In this document: in pieces, positions 17,915 to 28,376 of the stretch
Layout: each line of letters starts with the position of its first letter
Position numbering within the stretch: position 1 is the first letter of the stretch
Assembly: GCA_037200045.1 (NCBI GenBank)
Contig: JBBCHM010000002.1
Location: 981,241 to 1,045,240 of the forward strand
Length of the DNA stretch: 64,000 bases
Origin: Rhizomicrobium sp.
Lineage (GTDB): Bacteria > Pseudomonadota > Alphaproteobacteria > Micropepsales > Micropepsaceae
Reading direction: 5' to 3'
Notes under the pieces: model-generated
What the model was told of the DNA's origin: nothing
What the model saw: the letters and a program-made list of their open reading frames with translations, nothing else
Database searches by the model: none
Made by a program: the position numbers and the translations under genes

Positions 17915-19032
17915 AGGGCTCTCCGGTAACGGTGGGGAACGAAAGGCAGCGGCACGACGCGCGCCGGCAAGGGCTTGCCGCGCACGATGAGATCAAGCTC
18001 GGTGCCGTCGCCGGCGAATGGGGTCTCGACATAGCCCATCGCGATGGGCGCGTTCAGCGTGGGGCCGAAACCGCCGCTGGTGATCTTGCCGATGATGCGG
18101 CCGGATTTGTCGGCGATCTCGGCGCCCTCGCGCGCCGGCGCGCGGCCGTCGGGGCGGATGCCGACGCGCTTGCGGGGCGCGCCGTTGAACACGCGATCCA
18201 TGACCCGATCGGCGGCGGGGAAATCCTTGTCGATCTTGCGGCGCTTGGCGATGGACCAGACCAGATTGGCTTCGACCGGATCGGTGGTCTCGTCGATGTC
18301 GTGGCCGTAAAGGCAGAGGCCGGCTTCGAGGCGCAGGCTGTCGCGGGCGCCAAGGCCGATGGGCAGGACCTCCGGCTCGCCGAGCAGCGCGTTGGCGACC
18401 CGCTCGGCGTGGATCGCGTCAATGGAGATCTCGAAGCCGTCTTCGCCGGTATAGCCGGAGCGGCTGACGATGGCGGGCGCGCCGGCGACCATGCCGCGCA
18501 CTACCTTCATGAAGCTGAGCCCATCGATGCCCGGCGAATGGCGCGCCAGCACGGCGGCGGCGGCCGGACCCTGCAGCGCCAGCAGCGCGCGGTCGGGCCG
18601 CGGCTCGAGCGTGGCGATGCCCTTCAACCGGTCCGCGATATAGGCGAAATCGCCGTCCTTGGTGCCGGCGTTGACGACGAGATAGAGCGCGCCCTCGCCC
18701 AGAAGGCGCGAGAACATGAAATCGTCCTTGATCGTGCCCTGCCCGTTCAGCAGCAGGCCGTAGCGCTGCCGCCCCTCGTTCAAGCCGATCACGTCGGCGG
18801 GCGTGAGGCGTTCGAGGGCGCGGGCCGGATCGTCGCCGGAGAGGAACGCCTGGCCCATATGCGAAACGTCGAACAGGCCGGCCTTCTCGCGGGCGTGCAG
18901 ATGCTCCTTGAGCACGCCGGTGGGATATTGCACCGGCATGTCGTAGCCGGCGAACGGCACCATGCGGGCGCCAAGCGCGACATGCAGCGCGTGCAGCGGG
19001 GTCTGCTTCAGGGCCTGATCGGTATCGGTCAC
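17911..19032 (-). CDS. gcvT: Glycine cleavage system aminomethyltransferase (T protein)
   Basis: Folate-dependent aminomethyltransferase, 373 residues from GTG 19032. Family blocks include TPLHALHVALGARMVPFAGY, MPVQYPTGVLKEH, DVSHMGQ and SRSGYTGEDGFEIS. GTG 19032 (VTDTDQALKQTPLH) fits family N-termini; ATG 19074 is possible and would add 14 residues. It is the first gene of gcvT-gcvH-gcvPA-gcvPB and lies directly below a tandem glycine riboswitch. Confidence 0.94.
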   Translation of the reverse strand: MTDTDQALKQTPLHALHVALGARMVPFAGYDMPVQYPTGVLKEHLHAREKAGLFDVSHMGQAFLSGDDPARALERLTPADVIGLNEGRQRYGLLLNGQGTIKDDFMFSRLLGEGALYLVVNAGTKDGDFAYIADRLKGIATLEPRPDRALLALQGPAAAAVLARHSPGIDGLSFMKVVRGMVAGAPAIVSRSGYTGEDGFEISIDAIHAERVANALLGEPEVLPIGLGARDSLRLEAGLCLYGHDIDETTDPVEANLVWSIAKRRKIDKDFPAADRVMDRVFNGAPRKRVGIRPDGRAPAREGAEIADKSGRIIGKITSGGFGPTLNAPIAMGYVETPFAGDGTELDLIVRGKPLPARVVPLPFVPHRYRRAL

Positions 19033-19088
19033 TGACAGTCCGTATACAGAGGTTTGTCCGGCGCGCCCGCTCATCGCGAAACTCGCGC

Positions 19089-19276
19089 CCCTCTGTCATT
19101 GGGACCTGAGAGATTTCCCCGCGCGGCGCGAAGGCCGGCGGATTACCCCTTCGGTGAGGGTGCCGAAACGCGGCGCCCTGCTTTCCAGAAGTTCATCACC
19201 TGTCGCGGTCCTTTTGCCTGAGAGTTTCCGGGGCGGTTGCTCCTTCGGCGCCAGCTTTCGCTGATCTCTCCCGCGA
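19089..19276 (-). promoter_or_regulatory. Tandem glycine riboswitch
   Basis: Read on the minus strand, aptamer 1 (about 19276-19200) has GGGAGAGATC, CGCCGAAGGAGCAA and GGAAACTCTCAGGCAAAAGG. Aptamer 2 (about 19187-19089) has CTGGAAAGCAGG, CACCGAAGGGGTAATCC and AAATCTCTCAGG. These are the hallmark conserved segments of the two-aptamer glycine riboswitch, which turns on glycine cleavage genes when glycine is high. It ends about 15 bases before ATG 19074; a small CGCGA-GTT-TCGCG hairpin in between may be part of the expression platform. Confidence 0.95.
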
Positions 19277-19399
19277 GGGATCGATTGTATGGCCGGAACG
19301 GCGCGCCATCCGGCGGGGCGTCTCGTTGCAATGCATCATAAGGAGGACGGCGCCCAAGTCAACGAAAGGCGCAATGACAAACGCCGAAAAGCGAAGCGA

Positions 19400-21163
19400 T
19401 CACATCCTTTGCGGGACTTCGATGCCCAAGAGCGACAAGACGTGGATCAGCACGTCCAGGGTCAGCTGGCACAGACCGAGCCGGGCGGCGCGCAGGGCGG
19501 CGTCCGATTCGGAGAGGATGTGGTGCTCGCCATAGAAGCGGCTGTAGAGCTGGGCCAGCGTGAAGACGTAGTCGCACAGGATGTTGGGCGCCCGGGCCTT
19601 CTCGGCCGCCGCCATCGTGTCGGGCAGCGCCAAGAGCTGGAGGAACAAAGCGCGCTCTTCCGGCGAGCGGATCGCGGGATCGGCGGGCGTGAAGCCCTGC
19701 TCCGCCGCGCGGCGCAGGATCGACTGGATGCGGACCGCCGCGTATTGCAGATAGGGGCCGGTCTTGCCCTCGAATTTCGAGAAACGTTCGAGATCGAAGA
19801 TGTAGTCGGTCAGCCGCCAGTTCGACAGATCGGCGAATCGGAGCGTGGCGATGCCGACCTTCCTGGCGATGTCGGCGCGCTCCTCGGCGGAATAGTCCGC
19901 GCCGATGCCTTGCTCCGCAAGGCGCTTCTCGGCTTCGGCGGTCACCATGGCGATAAGGTCGAACAGCTTCATCACGCCGCCGGCGCGGGTCTTGAACGGC
20001 TTGCCGTCGACGCCGTTCATCGTGCCGAAGCCGGCATGTTCGAGCGTGGCCTTGCCGGCGATGCCGGCCCTTTCGGCGGCGCGGAACACCTGCTCGAAAT
20101 GCAGGCTCTGGCGCTGGTCGACGACATAGACGATCAGGTCGGGATTCTGCTCGGCGACGCGGTCGATCACGGTGGCGAGGTCGGTGGTGCCGTAGAGCAC
20201 CGCGCCGTCGGACTTCACCAGGATCAGCGGCGGCATCTCCTTCTTGTCGGTGTTGCGCGCGACGGGAACGACGAGCGCGCCTTCGCTCTCCACCGCGATG
20301 CCGCGCGCCTTGAAGTCCGCGACCATCGGGCCGACGAGCGGATCGACGCTCGCCTCGCCCTTCCACAGATCGAAATGGACGCCGAGCGCGCCATATTCGC
20401 GATCGAGACCGACCTTGGAGACATTGAAAAAATGCGTCCACAGCGCGCGGTAGCCCGGCCGCCCGGCCTGCAGATCGGCGGTCGCCTGGCGGGCCTCGGC
20501 GAGCCTTGTCTCGTCGGCTTTGCAAGCGGCGGAGGCGGCCGGATAGAGCTCCTCCAGATCGTCCATCGTGACGGGCGATTGCGCCGGATAGGGACCGGTG
20601 AAATTCGCGTCGAAATAGACCGGCGCGATGCCGCGATGATCGATCTCGGAGATGAGCTGGCCCATCTGAAGGCCCCAATCGCCGAGATGGATATCGCTGG
20701 TCACGGTCCAGCCATTGGCGCGGAACAGACGCTGCAGACTGTCGCCGATGATCGCGGAGCGCAGATGGCCGACATGCATCGGCTTGGCGATGTTGGCGCC
20801 GCCGAAATCGAGCACGACCGACTTGCCGGCGCCGGTCGCCGGCGCGCCGAGCGTCGCGTCCTTCGCCAGCGCCACGCCGCGCGCCGCGAGCGCCGCGTCG
20901 GTCACGTCGAGGTTGATGAAGCCGGGGCCGGCGATCTCGACCTTGGCGAACAGCGGATCGGCTTTCAGCCGGGCGGCGACCTTCTCGGCGATGGCGCGCG
21001 GGTTGGCCTTGGCGGCCTTCGCGGCGGCGAGCGCGCCGTTGCACTGGAACTGCGCGAGGTCGGGCCGGTCGGACCGGCTCACCTGGCCGAAGGATTCGGA
21101 CAGTCCTTCGGCCGCGAACGCGGCGCCCGCGATCACGCCCAGGTCCGAAAGCAGCGACGTCAT
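19400..21163 (-). CDS. argS: Arginyl-tRNA synthetase
   Basis: Class I aminoacyl-tRNA synthetase, 587 residues. The HIGH-type motif is in ANIAKPMHVGHLRSAIIG. The Arg-specific N-terminal domain covers about residues 1-110, the catalytic core follows with VTSDIHLGDWGLQMG and FKTRAGGVMKL in place of a canonical KMSKS, and the all-helical anticodon-binding domain has LQYAAVRIQSILRR. Its ATG overlaps the stop of the upstream lipoprotein gene by 4 bases. It is upstream of, but probably not co-regulated with, the riboswitch-controlled gcv genes. Confidence 0.96.
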   Translation of the reverse strand: MTSLLSDLGVIAGAAFAAEGLSESFGQVSRSDRPDLAQFQCNGALAAAKAAKANPRAIAEKVAARLKADPLFAKVEIAGPGFINLDVTDAALAARGVALAKDATLGAPATGAGKSVVLDFGGANIAKPMHVGHLRSAIIGDSLQRLFRANGWTVTSDIHLGDWGLQMGQLISEIDHRGIAPVYFDANFTGPYPAQSPVTMDDLEELYPAASAACKADETRLAEARQATADLQAGRPGYRALWTHFFNVSKVGLDREYGALGVHFDLWKGEASVDPLVGPMVADFKARGIAVESEGALVVPVARNTDKKEMPPLILVKSDGAVLYGTTDLATVIDRVAEQNPDLIVYVVDQRQSLHFEQVFRAAERAGIAGKATLEHAGFGTMNGVDGKPFKTRAGGVMKLFDLIAMVTAEAEKRLAEQGIGADYSAEERADIARKVGIATLRFADLSNWRLTDYIFDLERFSKFEGKTGPYLQYAAVRIQSILRRAAEQGFTPADPAIRSPEERALFLQLLALPDTMAAAEKARAPNILCDYVFTLAQLYSRFYGEHHILSESDAALRAARLGLCQLTLDVLIHVLSLLGIEVPQRM

Positions 21164-21693
21164 GGGCCGAGCGGTCCGTGCGCCTTGGCGAAGTCGAGCT
21201 GTTCGCGCGTCAACTGGAGGCCGGCCAGCAGGCCGTATTCATAGGGCTTCTTGCCGTTGGCGAAATGGATGACGGCCGAGGGGATTTCCGCCGTGAAGGT
21301 CGTCGTCGCCTCGCCGGGCTGGAACGCGAAGACCGTCGCGAAGATGTGCTTGTCGATGACGTCGGCGCCGTTGAGCACCGTGGCGAGGAAATAGGGCACC
21401 GTGTAGTTCGCTGCGTCGCCGCTGGGCGCGCGCCGGGCGCGGAAGCTGAGCTGAACGTCGGAATCGGTCGTGCCCTCGTCCTTGTCGAAGCTGCAGCTCA
21501 GGCTCACGCCGGTGAGCTCGACGGTGTAGAGCTCGCCGGCCGGATCGCCCTCCATGCCCTTCTTGAAGATCGTCAGCGTGGCGGTGTTGGAGAGCACGTT
21601 CGAGGCGGGGCACATCGCCTTCTCCTTCGCGGACTGACAGCCGGCAAGGAGCAGAATCGACAGGACGACGGCGCTGCGAAGAATCGGGATCAT
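21160..21693 (-). CDS. Putative lipoprotein, function unknown
   Basis: A 177-residue protein with a lipoprotein signal peptide: MIPILRSAVVLSILLLAGCQ, with the lipobox LLAGC placing the modified Cys at residue 19. The mature part has a beta-rich look (LYTVELTGVSLSCSFD, VQLSFRARRAP, NYTVPYFLATVLNGA) and no recognised catalytic motif. The ATGA overlap couples it to argS, an unusual partner. The 245-base gap upstream, shared with divergent thrB, shows only a TTGACT and no clear paired promoter box. Confidence 0.75.
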   Translation of the reverse strand: MIPILRSAVVLSILLLAGCQSAKEKAMCPASNVLSNTATLTIFKKGMEGDPAGELYTVELTGVSLSCSFDKDEGTTDSDVQLSFRARRAPSGDAANYTVPYFLATVLNGADVIDKHIFATVFAFQPGEATTTFTAEIPSAVIHFANGKKPYEYGLLAGLQLTREQLDFAKAHGPLGP

Positions 21694-21938
21694 GGCGTTG
21701 CTCTAAAGTGTGTTGCGCGAGCCGTCGCACCGGGGCGCGGCGTGGCGGCCGAGCGGGCTCGCATCGGTCGAAAACGGAGATTTCCGCGCCATATATGGCT
21801 CAGACATGACAACGCCCTTCGCTTGACTTTTGCCGGGGCCCGGCCGACTTCTCGGCGCACGGGCCTTCGAAAACGCGGCCGGACAATAGCCAAGCGGACG
21901 CTTCAGGGGAAGCACGCCGCCTTCGGGAAGAACGGGCC

Positions 21939-22898
21939 ATGGCGGTCTATACCGACGTCTCCTTCGAGGAGCTGGAAACGCTGCTCGGCGATTACGATCT
22001 GGGCCAGCCGCTGAGCTTCAAGGGCATCGCGGAGGGGGTGGAGAACTCCAATTTCCACCTGCAGACCGACCGCGGCGCCTATTTCCTCACCCTCTATGAA
22101 AAGCGCGTCAGCGAGGCCGATCTGCCGTTCTTCCTGGGGCTGATGGAGCATCTGGCGGCGCGCGGCATCGCCTGCCCGCAGCCGATAAGGCGGCGCGACG
22201 GCGGCCAATGGAGCACGCTTAACGGAAGGCCGGCGGCGCTGGTGACGTTCCTGAACGGATTGTCCTTGAAGCGGCCGGACGCGGTGCATTGCGCCGCGGC
22301 GGGCGCGGCGCTCGCGAGGATGCACGCGGCCGGCGTCGGCTTCGCGATCGCGCGCCCGAACGCGCTGGGGCCGGGCGGCTGGGGCGAATTGGCCCTGAAG
22401 ACGGAAGCGGGCGCCGACGGGATCGAGGCGGGCTTGCGCGACCTGATCGCGGACAGCCATCGCGACATCGTCGCGAACTGGCCGAAGGGGCTGCCGGGCG
22501 GCGTGATCCATGCCGATCTGTTCCCCGACAATGTGCTGTTCATGAATGCCGAGGTTTCGGGGCTGATCGATTTCTACTTCGCCTGCAACGACGCCTATGC
22601 CTACGACCTCGCGGTGATGCTGAACGCGTGGTGCTTCGAGAGCGATGGCGGCTTCAACGTCACCAAGAGCGCCAGCCTGATCGGCGCCTATCGCCGCGAG
22701 CGCGAACTGACAGGCGCGGAGATCGCCGCCCTGCCCGTGCTCAGCGCTGGCGCGGCGCTGCGCTTCCTGCTGACGCGGCTCTATGACCGGCTGAACCACG
22801 ACCCCAACGCACTGGTGCGGCCGAAGGACCCGCGCGATTTCTCGCGCCGGCTGCGCTTCCACCGCAAGGTCCGCAACGCGACGGAGTACGGATTGTGA
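21939..22898 (+). CDS. thrB: Homoserine kinase, ThrB2 type
   Basis: A 319-residue cytoplasmic kinase of the aminoglycoside-phosphotransferase-like ThrB family, phosphorylating homoserine for threonine synthesis; thrC is at 29662-31068. Motifs are [12 protein letters not shown], the catalytic loop [13 protein letters not shown], and IDFYFACND for metal binding. It is coupled to rnhA by a GTGA overlap; thrB-rnhA is a common alphaproteobacterial pair. Confidence 0.95.
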   Translation: MAVYTDVSFEELETLLGDYDLGQPLSFKGIAEGVENSNFHLQTDRGAYFLTLYEKRVSEADLPFFLGLMEHLAARGIACPQPIRRRDGGQWSTLNGRPAALVTFLNGLSLKRPDAVHCAAAGAALARMHAAGVGFAIARPNALGPGGWGELALKTEAGADGIEAGLRDLIADSHRDIVANWPKGLPGGVIHADLFPDNVLFMNAEVSGLIDFYFACNDAYAYDLAVMLNAWCFESDGGFNVTKSASLIGAYRRERELTGAEIAALPVLSAGAALRFLLTRLYDRLNHDPNALVRPKDPRDFSRRLRFHRKVRNATEYGL

Positions 22899-23326
22899 GC
22901 AAGCCCGAGGTCGAGATGTTCACCGACGGCGCCTGTTCGGGAAATCCCGGGCCGGGCGGCTGGGGCGTGATCCTGCGTTCCAAGGGCGCCGAGAAGGAAT
23001 TGTCGGGCGGCGACCGCGCCACGACCAACAACCGCATGGAGATGATGGCGGCGATTCAGGGCCTGGCGGCGCTGAAGACGCCGTCGGCGATCACGCTCTA
23101 TACGGATTCGCGCTATGTGCTGGACGGCGCGACGAAGTGGCTGGCGAACTGGAAGAAGAACGGCTGGAAGACCGCCGACAAGAAACCGGTGAAGAACGAC
23201 GATCTGTGGCGGCTGCTCGAAGTCGAGATGGCGCGCCACGAGATACGCTGGCAATGGGTGCGCGGGCATGACGGGCATCCGGAGAACGAACGTGCGGATG
23301 CGCTGGCGCGCGGGGCGATACCTTGA
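22895..23326 (+). CDS. rnhA: Ribonuclease HI
   Basis: A 143-residue endonuclease cutting RNA in RNA-DNA hybrids. Catalytic residues are visible as Asp11 ([16 protein letters not shown]), Glu49 (NNRMEMMA), Asp71 (YTDSRYV) and Asp135 (NERADALAR), with the loop His in [10 protein letters not shown]. The GTG start overlaps the thrB stop by 4 bases. It is convergent with the disrupted peroxiredoxin gene. Confidence 0.96.
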   Translation: MSKPEVEMFTDGACSGNPGPGGWGVILRSKGAEKELSGGDRATTNNRMEMMAAIQGLAALKTPSAITLYTDSRYVLDGATKWLANWKKNGWKTADKKPVKNDDLWRLLEVEMARHEIRWQWVRGHDGHPENERADALARGAIP

Positions 23327-23332
23327 AGAATA

Positions 23333-23355
23333 CCTCTCCCGCAAAGCGGGAGAGG
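23333..23355. repeat. CCTCTCCCGC hairpin between rnhA and the peroxiredoxin gene
   Basis: CCTCTCCCGC and GCGGGAGAGG form a perfect 10-bp stem with an AAA loop, 7 bases past the rnhA stop. It is the single-hairpin form of the family-2 repeats and may end transcription from both sides, though no long T-run follows. Confidence 0.7.
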
Positions 23356-23361
23356 TTAATC

Positions 23362-23845
23362 TTAAAGCTGTCCCAACACGTGCTCCGCGCTCGACACCGA
23401 GAACGCGCCCGGCTCTTCGACGTTGAGTTCCTTCACCACGCCGTTGTCGACGATCATCGCATAGCGCTGGCTGCGCTTGCCCATGCCGAACTTGGTGCCG
23501 TCCAACTCCAGGCCGACCGCGCGGGTGAAATCGCCGTTTGCCGTCGGCCAGCATGTGGACCTTGCCGCCGGCGTTCTGGTCCTTGCCCCAGGCGCCCATC
23601 ACGAAAGCGTCATTGACGGAGACGCAAGCGATCGCGTCGACGCCCTTGGCCTTCAGCGCGTCGAAATTCTGCACATAGCCCGGCACGTGCTTGGCCGAGC
23701 AGGTCGGCGTGAAGGCGCCGGGCAGCGCGAACAGGACGACCTTCTTGCCGGCGAAGAAATCGTCGGTCTTCACGGGTTTGGGGCCGCCGTCCTGCATCTC
23801 CATCAGGGTTGCGGAAGGAACCTTGTCGCCGACATGGATGGTCAT
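23362..23845 (-). pseudogene. Peroxiredoxin (Prx5-like), interrupted by a +1 frameshift
   Basis: A thiol peroxidase of the AhpE/Prx5 class. ATG 23845 ([17 protein letters not shown]) has AGGAG upstream; the peroxidatic Cys is in [16 protein letters not shown]. The frame breaks in what should read [18 protein letters not shown]: the run TTT at 23537-23539 has one base too many. The second frame then continues with [23 protein letters not shown] sequence and ends EHVLGQL at 23362. The span is 484 bases, exactly one more than 161 codons. The frameshift may be real or a sequence error; the gene is otherwise complete. Confidence 0.85.
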
Positions 23846-23940
23846 GGGTGTCTCCTGGAGGGATTGGAAAGGCGGGATGCGGGTTTTAGCCCAGCGCGAA
23901 GCGGGTCGCAAAGCCTTCCCAAGGATGATAGCCTCTCCCC

Positions 23941-24534
23941 ATGGCGTCGGCGCTGCACGAGCAACCCCAGGAGAAACAGGGCTTTCTGCATGGAAAGCTG
24001 CTCATTGCCATGCCCGGCATGTCGGATCCGCGCTTCGAGCAGAGCGTGATCCTGATGATTTCCCACTCCGACACCGGGGCGATGGGGCTGATCGTCAACA
24101 AGCCGATCCCGCAGCTCGGCTTCCGCGAGTTGATGCAGAAGATGGACATCGAGACGACCGACGCGACGTCGTCCAAGCCGGTGCTGTTCGGCGGGCCGTG
24201 CGAGACCGATCACGGCTATGTCCTGCATAGCGCCGAGCCCACCAACCGGCCGTCGACGCTGACCGTGACGCCGGACATCCTTTTGACCCCGACCGTGGAC
24301 ATGCTGCGCGCCATCGCCGACGGCCGCGGACCGGAGCGCTGGCTGATGGCGCTGGGCTATGCCGGCTGGGGGCCGGGGCAGATCGAGAGCGAGATCGTCG
24401 CCAACGGCTGGATCCATTGCGACGCCGATCCGGGCCTGGTGTTCGACGCCGACGCCAACGACAAATGGCGGCTCGCCTTCGGCAAGCTGGGCGCGGGATT
24501 GTCGGGACTGTCGTCGGAAGCGGGACGGGCGTAA
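23941..24534 (+). CDS. YqgE/AlgH family protein (DUF179)
   Basis: A 197-residue cytoplasmic protein of the YqgE/AlgH family, biochemical role unknown. Conserved blocks are [68 protein letters not shown] and the C-terminal [12 protein letters not shown]. It is divergent from the peroxiredoxin gene and followed by two repeats. Confidence 0.92.
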   Translation: MASALHEQPQEKQGFLHGKLLIAMPGMSDPRFEQSVILMISHSDTGAMGLIVNKPIPQLGFRELMQKMDIETTDATSSKPVLFGGPCETDHGYVLHSAEPTNRPSTLTVTPDILLTPTVDMLRAIADGRGPERWLMALGYAGWGPGQIESEIVANGWIHCDADPGLVFDADANDKWRLAFGKLGAGLSGLSSEAGRA

Positions 24535-24545
24535 TCCCATCTCTC

Positions 24546-24602
24546 GTCATGGCCGGCCTCCGAGCCGGCCATCCATCCGGCGCGCATCGGCGCGCCAATG
24601 AC
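24546..24602. repeat. Compact two-hairpin repeat (family 1, GGCCGGC variant)
   Basis: GTCAT, then GGCCGGC-CTCCGA-GCCGGCC, ATCCATCC, then GGCGCGC-ATCG-GCGCGCC and AATGAC. The flanks match other family-1 copies while both stems have different sequence but stay fully paired. Confidence 0.8.
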
Positions 24603-24667
24603 TCACGCGGAGCCGCGGAGAACGCGGAGATCAAATTGAACTCCGCGTTCTCCGCGGCTCCGCGTGA
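24603..24667. repeat. Perfect 27-bp-arm hairpin (family 3, copy a)
   Basis: Arms at 24603-24629 and 24641-24667 are exact reverse complements around an 11-base loop. Each arm holds three CGCGGAG units. The same arm (26 of 27 bases) recurs at 54281-54343 with a different loop. Confidence 0.9.
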
Positions 24668-24745
24668 GATTTCTTGCGCCCGCAGACGCGGGCGCGATGG
24701 ATGGGCGGGGCAACCGCCCATGACGGTTTTTATCTCAGAAAGCCA

Positions 24746-27612
24746 TCAACTCGCCGCGTCTTGAGCCTGGCCGCCGAAGTGGAGCGCGATGAATTGCAGC
24801 GCCTGGGCGACGGCAGCGGCCTGCGAATAATAGAACCCCTGGCCGAATTCGCAGTCGAGCGCCTTCAGCCATTGCGCGTCGCGCGCCGTCTCCACGCCCT
24901 CGACCACGACCTGGCGCTTGAGGCTCTGCGCCAGCGCGATGATCGATTTGAGGATGGTCTCGCCATCGGCCGCCGCGTCGGCGCTGGCATGGCGGGCAAG
25001 GAAGCTCTGGTCGATCTTGATGGTGTCGAAAGGCAGCGTCTTGAGCTGGCTGAGGCTCGACACACCGGTGCCGAAATCGTCGATCGAGATGCCGGCGCCG
25101 AGCGCGCGGCAGCGCTCCAGCGCGGCGCGCACGTCCTGGTTGGCGGCGACGGTGCTCTCCGTCACTTCGAGCTTGAGCGTGCCGGGCGCGATCGTGCCGC
25201 TGTGCAGCAGGGCGCCCAGGAAGACCACGAAATCCTCGTCGCGCAATTGCCGGCGCGAGACGTTGACGCTGACGAACAGCGGCGGATCGAGCGGGAAGAA
25301 GCGCTGCCAATGCGCCATCTCATGCGCGGCGCGCTCCAGCGCGAAGCGGCGAGGGCGACGATGGTGCCGGTCTCCTCCGAATGGGCGATGAAATCGGCGG
25401 GCGAGACCAGGCCGCGCGTCGGATGGTTCCAGCGCAGCAAGGCCTCGAAGCCCGCGACGGTGTTGTCGGCGAGCCGGACGATGGGCTGGTAGTAGAGGTC
25501 GAGCTGGTTGTCTTCGAGAGCGCGGCGCAGATCGGTCTCCAGCGCCACGGCATCGCCGGGCGCCAGTTCTTCCAGGTCATGGGAATAGACCCGCACGCAG
25601 GTGCCGCCGGCGCGCTTGGCCTGCAGCAGAGCGAGCTCGCCGTTCTTGAGCAGATCGAGCGGATCGCGCGCGCCCTGGCCCTGGGCCACCCCGATGCTGG
25701 CCGGCGCGAAGACGTTGCGGCCGTCGAGGCCGTAGGGCGCGGCGCAGACCTCAAGCAGTTCGTTGCCGACCGACGCCGGCTCGCCGTCCGCGTTCGGGAA
25801 CAGGACCGCGAAGGCGTCGCCGCCGACGCGGAACACTTCGGCGACGCCCTGAAAGCGCGCGGCGACACGGCCGGCGACCTGGGTCAGGAGTTCGTCGCCG
25901 CCGGCATCGCCCAGGCTGGCGTGGATCTGCTTGAAGCGGTCGATGTCGAGCAGCGCGAAAGTAGCGCCCGAAAGCCCGGTGCCGAGCCGTTCCAGTTCCT
26001 CCATCAGCGCGACGCGGTTGCCCAGACCGGTCAGCGGATCGCGCAGCGTGCGCCGCAGGAGATCGGCCTCGGTCTCCTTGCGCGTGGTGACATCGGCCAT
26101 CAGGCCCAGGCAGCGCTCCGACGGGCCGCGCTCGCCCTGCATCGTGGCGCGCAGTTCGAGCCAGGCATAGCGGCCGCTCTCGCTGCGCACGCGGAACTCG
26201 ACGCGGAACGCGATGCCGGGATGGCTGCGGTAATCGTCGAGCGCCTGGGCATAGGTCTCGCGGTCGTCGGGATGGATGCGGTCCAGCCAGTCGGCATGGG
26301 CGACACGGGCGCTCGCCTGCGGCAGGCCGATCAGGATGGCGGCCTCGCGGCTCAGCTTCACGATCTCGCTGTCGAAATCGAGGTCGAACACGCCCTGGTG
26401 CGAGGCGCCGATGGCCTGCAGCGCGGTACTGGTGAAGCCGCCGGCGGCGGGCGCCTCGGGCGGCGGCAGCGGCTCGGCCTCGGGATGCGCGGCGACCGAC
26501 TGGAAGGGCAACACGGCGATGCCCTCGCCCGCCGCGACGGCCAGCGCGAGCAGGAGCGCGCCCGCAGCGGCGAAGCCGCCGGCGGCGGAGGTCGCCCAGG
26601 AGTCGCCGACATTGTTCATCGTGGCGATGGCGGAGGCGAACACGACAAGCGAGAAGACCAGCGCGCTGGGGGCGGCGACGCGCGCCGCCTGGGCCCCCAG
26701 CCTGCCGCGATAGACCAGATAGGCGGCCAGCGCCGGCGTGCCGAGGACGACGAGCGTGTCGGAGAGCACCGCCGCGCCGGGGATGCCGAACCAGGCGAGC
26801 ACCGCGATCAGGCACAGTCCGGCCAAAGCGAGGCGGAACCGGCGGACATGGCGTGGCCATAGATCGTGCAGCGGCACGATGGCGTCGGCGAGCATCGCGG
26901 CGGCGGCGAGCGAGAATCCCGCCATCATCGCCATCAGGCCGTAGGGCCCGCCGACCGCGGTGGCGAGGCTGGCATCGAACAGGCCGGTCTCGGATAGTCG
27001 TTCCAGCAAAATCATAAGGAGCGCGATCGCGGCCCAGCGCGCCGGCGCGTGGCCGAGCGTCACCGCCAGGCCGGCGACCAGCAGCGCGGCGGCGGCGATC
27101 ACCGCCCACACCGCGGTGGTGAAGATCGCGAGCTGGCGGTTGTGGCCGGCCAGCGCCGGCTCGGTCCAGGCGAGCAGCGCCGGCGGCTCGGCGGCGTTGG
27201 CGATCTCCACCGCGATGGCGACCGAGGTCGCGGGCGGGACGATGACGCGGAAGGCGCGCCGGCCATAGGCGCTCAGATGGCCGATGTCGACGAGCGAATC
27301 CGAACTGGCGACCGCCAGGATGGCGGGGCGGGTCGAACGCGGCAGGAGGCGGAAGCTGACGCTCTGCGGCTGCGCCGCCTGGAGCACGCGCGCGGCGGGG
27401 CGGATCGAGGAATTCGTCGCGGTGAAGATGTACCAGGCGGTGCCGTTCGGCTCGGTGTGGCCCGTCGGCGCGTGATAGGGCGCGAGCGCGTCGGAAACTT
27501 CGACCACGCCTTCGGGCCCGGCGAAGTCGATCGACGGCGGCTGCGGCGCGGCGGCCGCGAAGGCCGCCGCCAGCACGGCCCACAGGGCGGCGATGAAGGC
27601 GAATCGTTTCAT
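24746..27612 (-). pseudogene. 7TM sensor GGDEF-EAL protein, interrupted by a -1 frameshift in the EAL domain
   Basis: A cyclic-di-GMP signalling protein of about 955 residues if the frame is restored. From ATG 27612: signal peptide, extracytoplasmic 7TMR-DISM-like region (about 30-180), seven-helix membrane block (about 190-420), PAS domain (near 450-570; RIHPDDRETYAQAL), GGDEF (near 580-740) and EAL. The GGDEF signature is VGGDAF, so cyclase activity is doubtful. The EAL domain keeps FEALLRW, DDFGTG, KIDQSF and EGVE, as in active phosphodiesterases. After GTIVAL the frame shifts: one base is missing between 25350 and 25351, and the remainder continues as RFALERAAHEMAHWQRFF in another frame to 24746. 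Confidence 0.85.
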
Positions 27613-27622
27613 CGCCAATCTA

Positions 27623-27752
27623 TTGTCATGGCCCGCGAATGCGGGCCACCCAGTTGAGGAGAAAATCGATTGGCGAAGGACTGTAACTGAACCGGTGCGA
27701 CCGGCACCGAGCAAGGTTTCAACTGGGTGGCCCGCATTCGCGGGCCATGACA
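27623..27752. repeat. Two-hairpin palindromic repeat (family 1, copy c)
   Basis: Starts TTGTCATGGCCCGCGAATGC and ends GCATTCGCGGGCCATGACA, with CACCCAGTTGA and TCAACTGGGTG inside. It separates the acetyltransferase gene from the GGDEF-EAL gene on the same strand. Confidence 0.9.
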
Positions 27753-27769
27753 GCGGGGGCGTGGGCGTT

Positions 27770-28355
27770 TCACGCGAGCTTCGCTTCGTCGGCGAGGAGG
27801 GCGAAGAGGAGATGATCGCGCCATTCGCCGTTGATCTGCAGATAGCGCAGCGCCAGGCCTTCCTGCCGGAACCCGGCCTTGGTCAGGAGGTTGCGCGACG
27901 GCTGGTTGGACGGCAGGCACGCCGCCTCGATCCGATGCAGGCCGAGCGTGCCGAAGACGAAGGGCACCAGAGCGCGGATCGCGTCGTACATGTAGCCCTG
28001 GCGCGCAAAGCGCTCGCCGACCCAATAGCCGAGCGCGCAGCATTGCGTCACGCCGCGCCGCACATTCGACAGCGTGCAGCCGCCCATCAGCGCGTCGTCC
28101 TCGTAGCGGAAGACGAAGAAGGCATAGGCGCCGTCGAGCCGCGCCTCCTTCTGGTAGCGCTTGATGCGGCGGCGAAAGGCGCCCTTGGTCAGCTCGTCGC
28201 TGGCCCAGACGGGCTCCCAGGGTTCGAGGAACGCCCGGCTCTCGCCGCGCAGCCGCGCCCAGGCGGGAAAGTCCGCCATGCGCGGATAGCGCAGATAGAC
28301 CGCGCCCGCCTTGATGACCGGCTGCTGGCCGCCGGGAAAGGTGAGGCCCCCGCAT
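27770..28355 (-). CDS. GNAT acetyltransferase, RimJ/RimL type; start region probably frameshifted
   Basis: An acetyl-CoA-dependent N-acetyltransferase related to RimJ. Family blocks are VYLRYPRMADFPAWARLRGE, SRAFLEPWEPVWASDELT, MGGCTLSNVRRG, CALGYWVGERFARQGYMYDA, LHRIEAACLPSNQPSRNLL and AGFRQEGLALRYLQINGEW. The domain frame has no convincing start. ATG 28355 lies in another frame, and removing one base from the CCCCC run at 28347-28351 would give MRGLTFPGGQQPVIKAGAVY directly. Without a change the only start is a GTG at 28408 inside the upstream gene. It follows the M16 peptidase gene. Confidence 0.75.
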
Positions 28356-28376
28356 GAACGCCCATGGGGCCGGTGT

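Noticed and set aside
19289..21244. A 651-codon frame antisense to argS
   Set aside because: Shadow of argS and the riboswitch region; no Shine-Dalgarno or domain.
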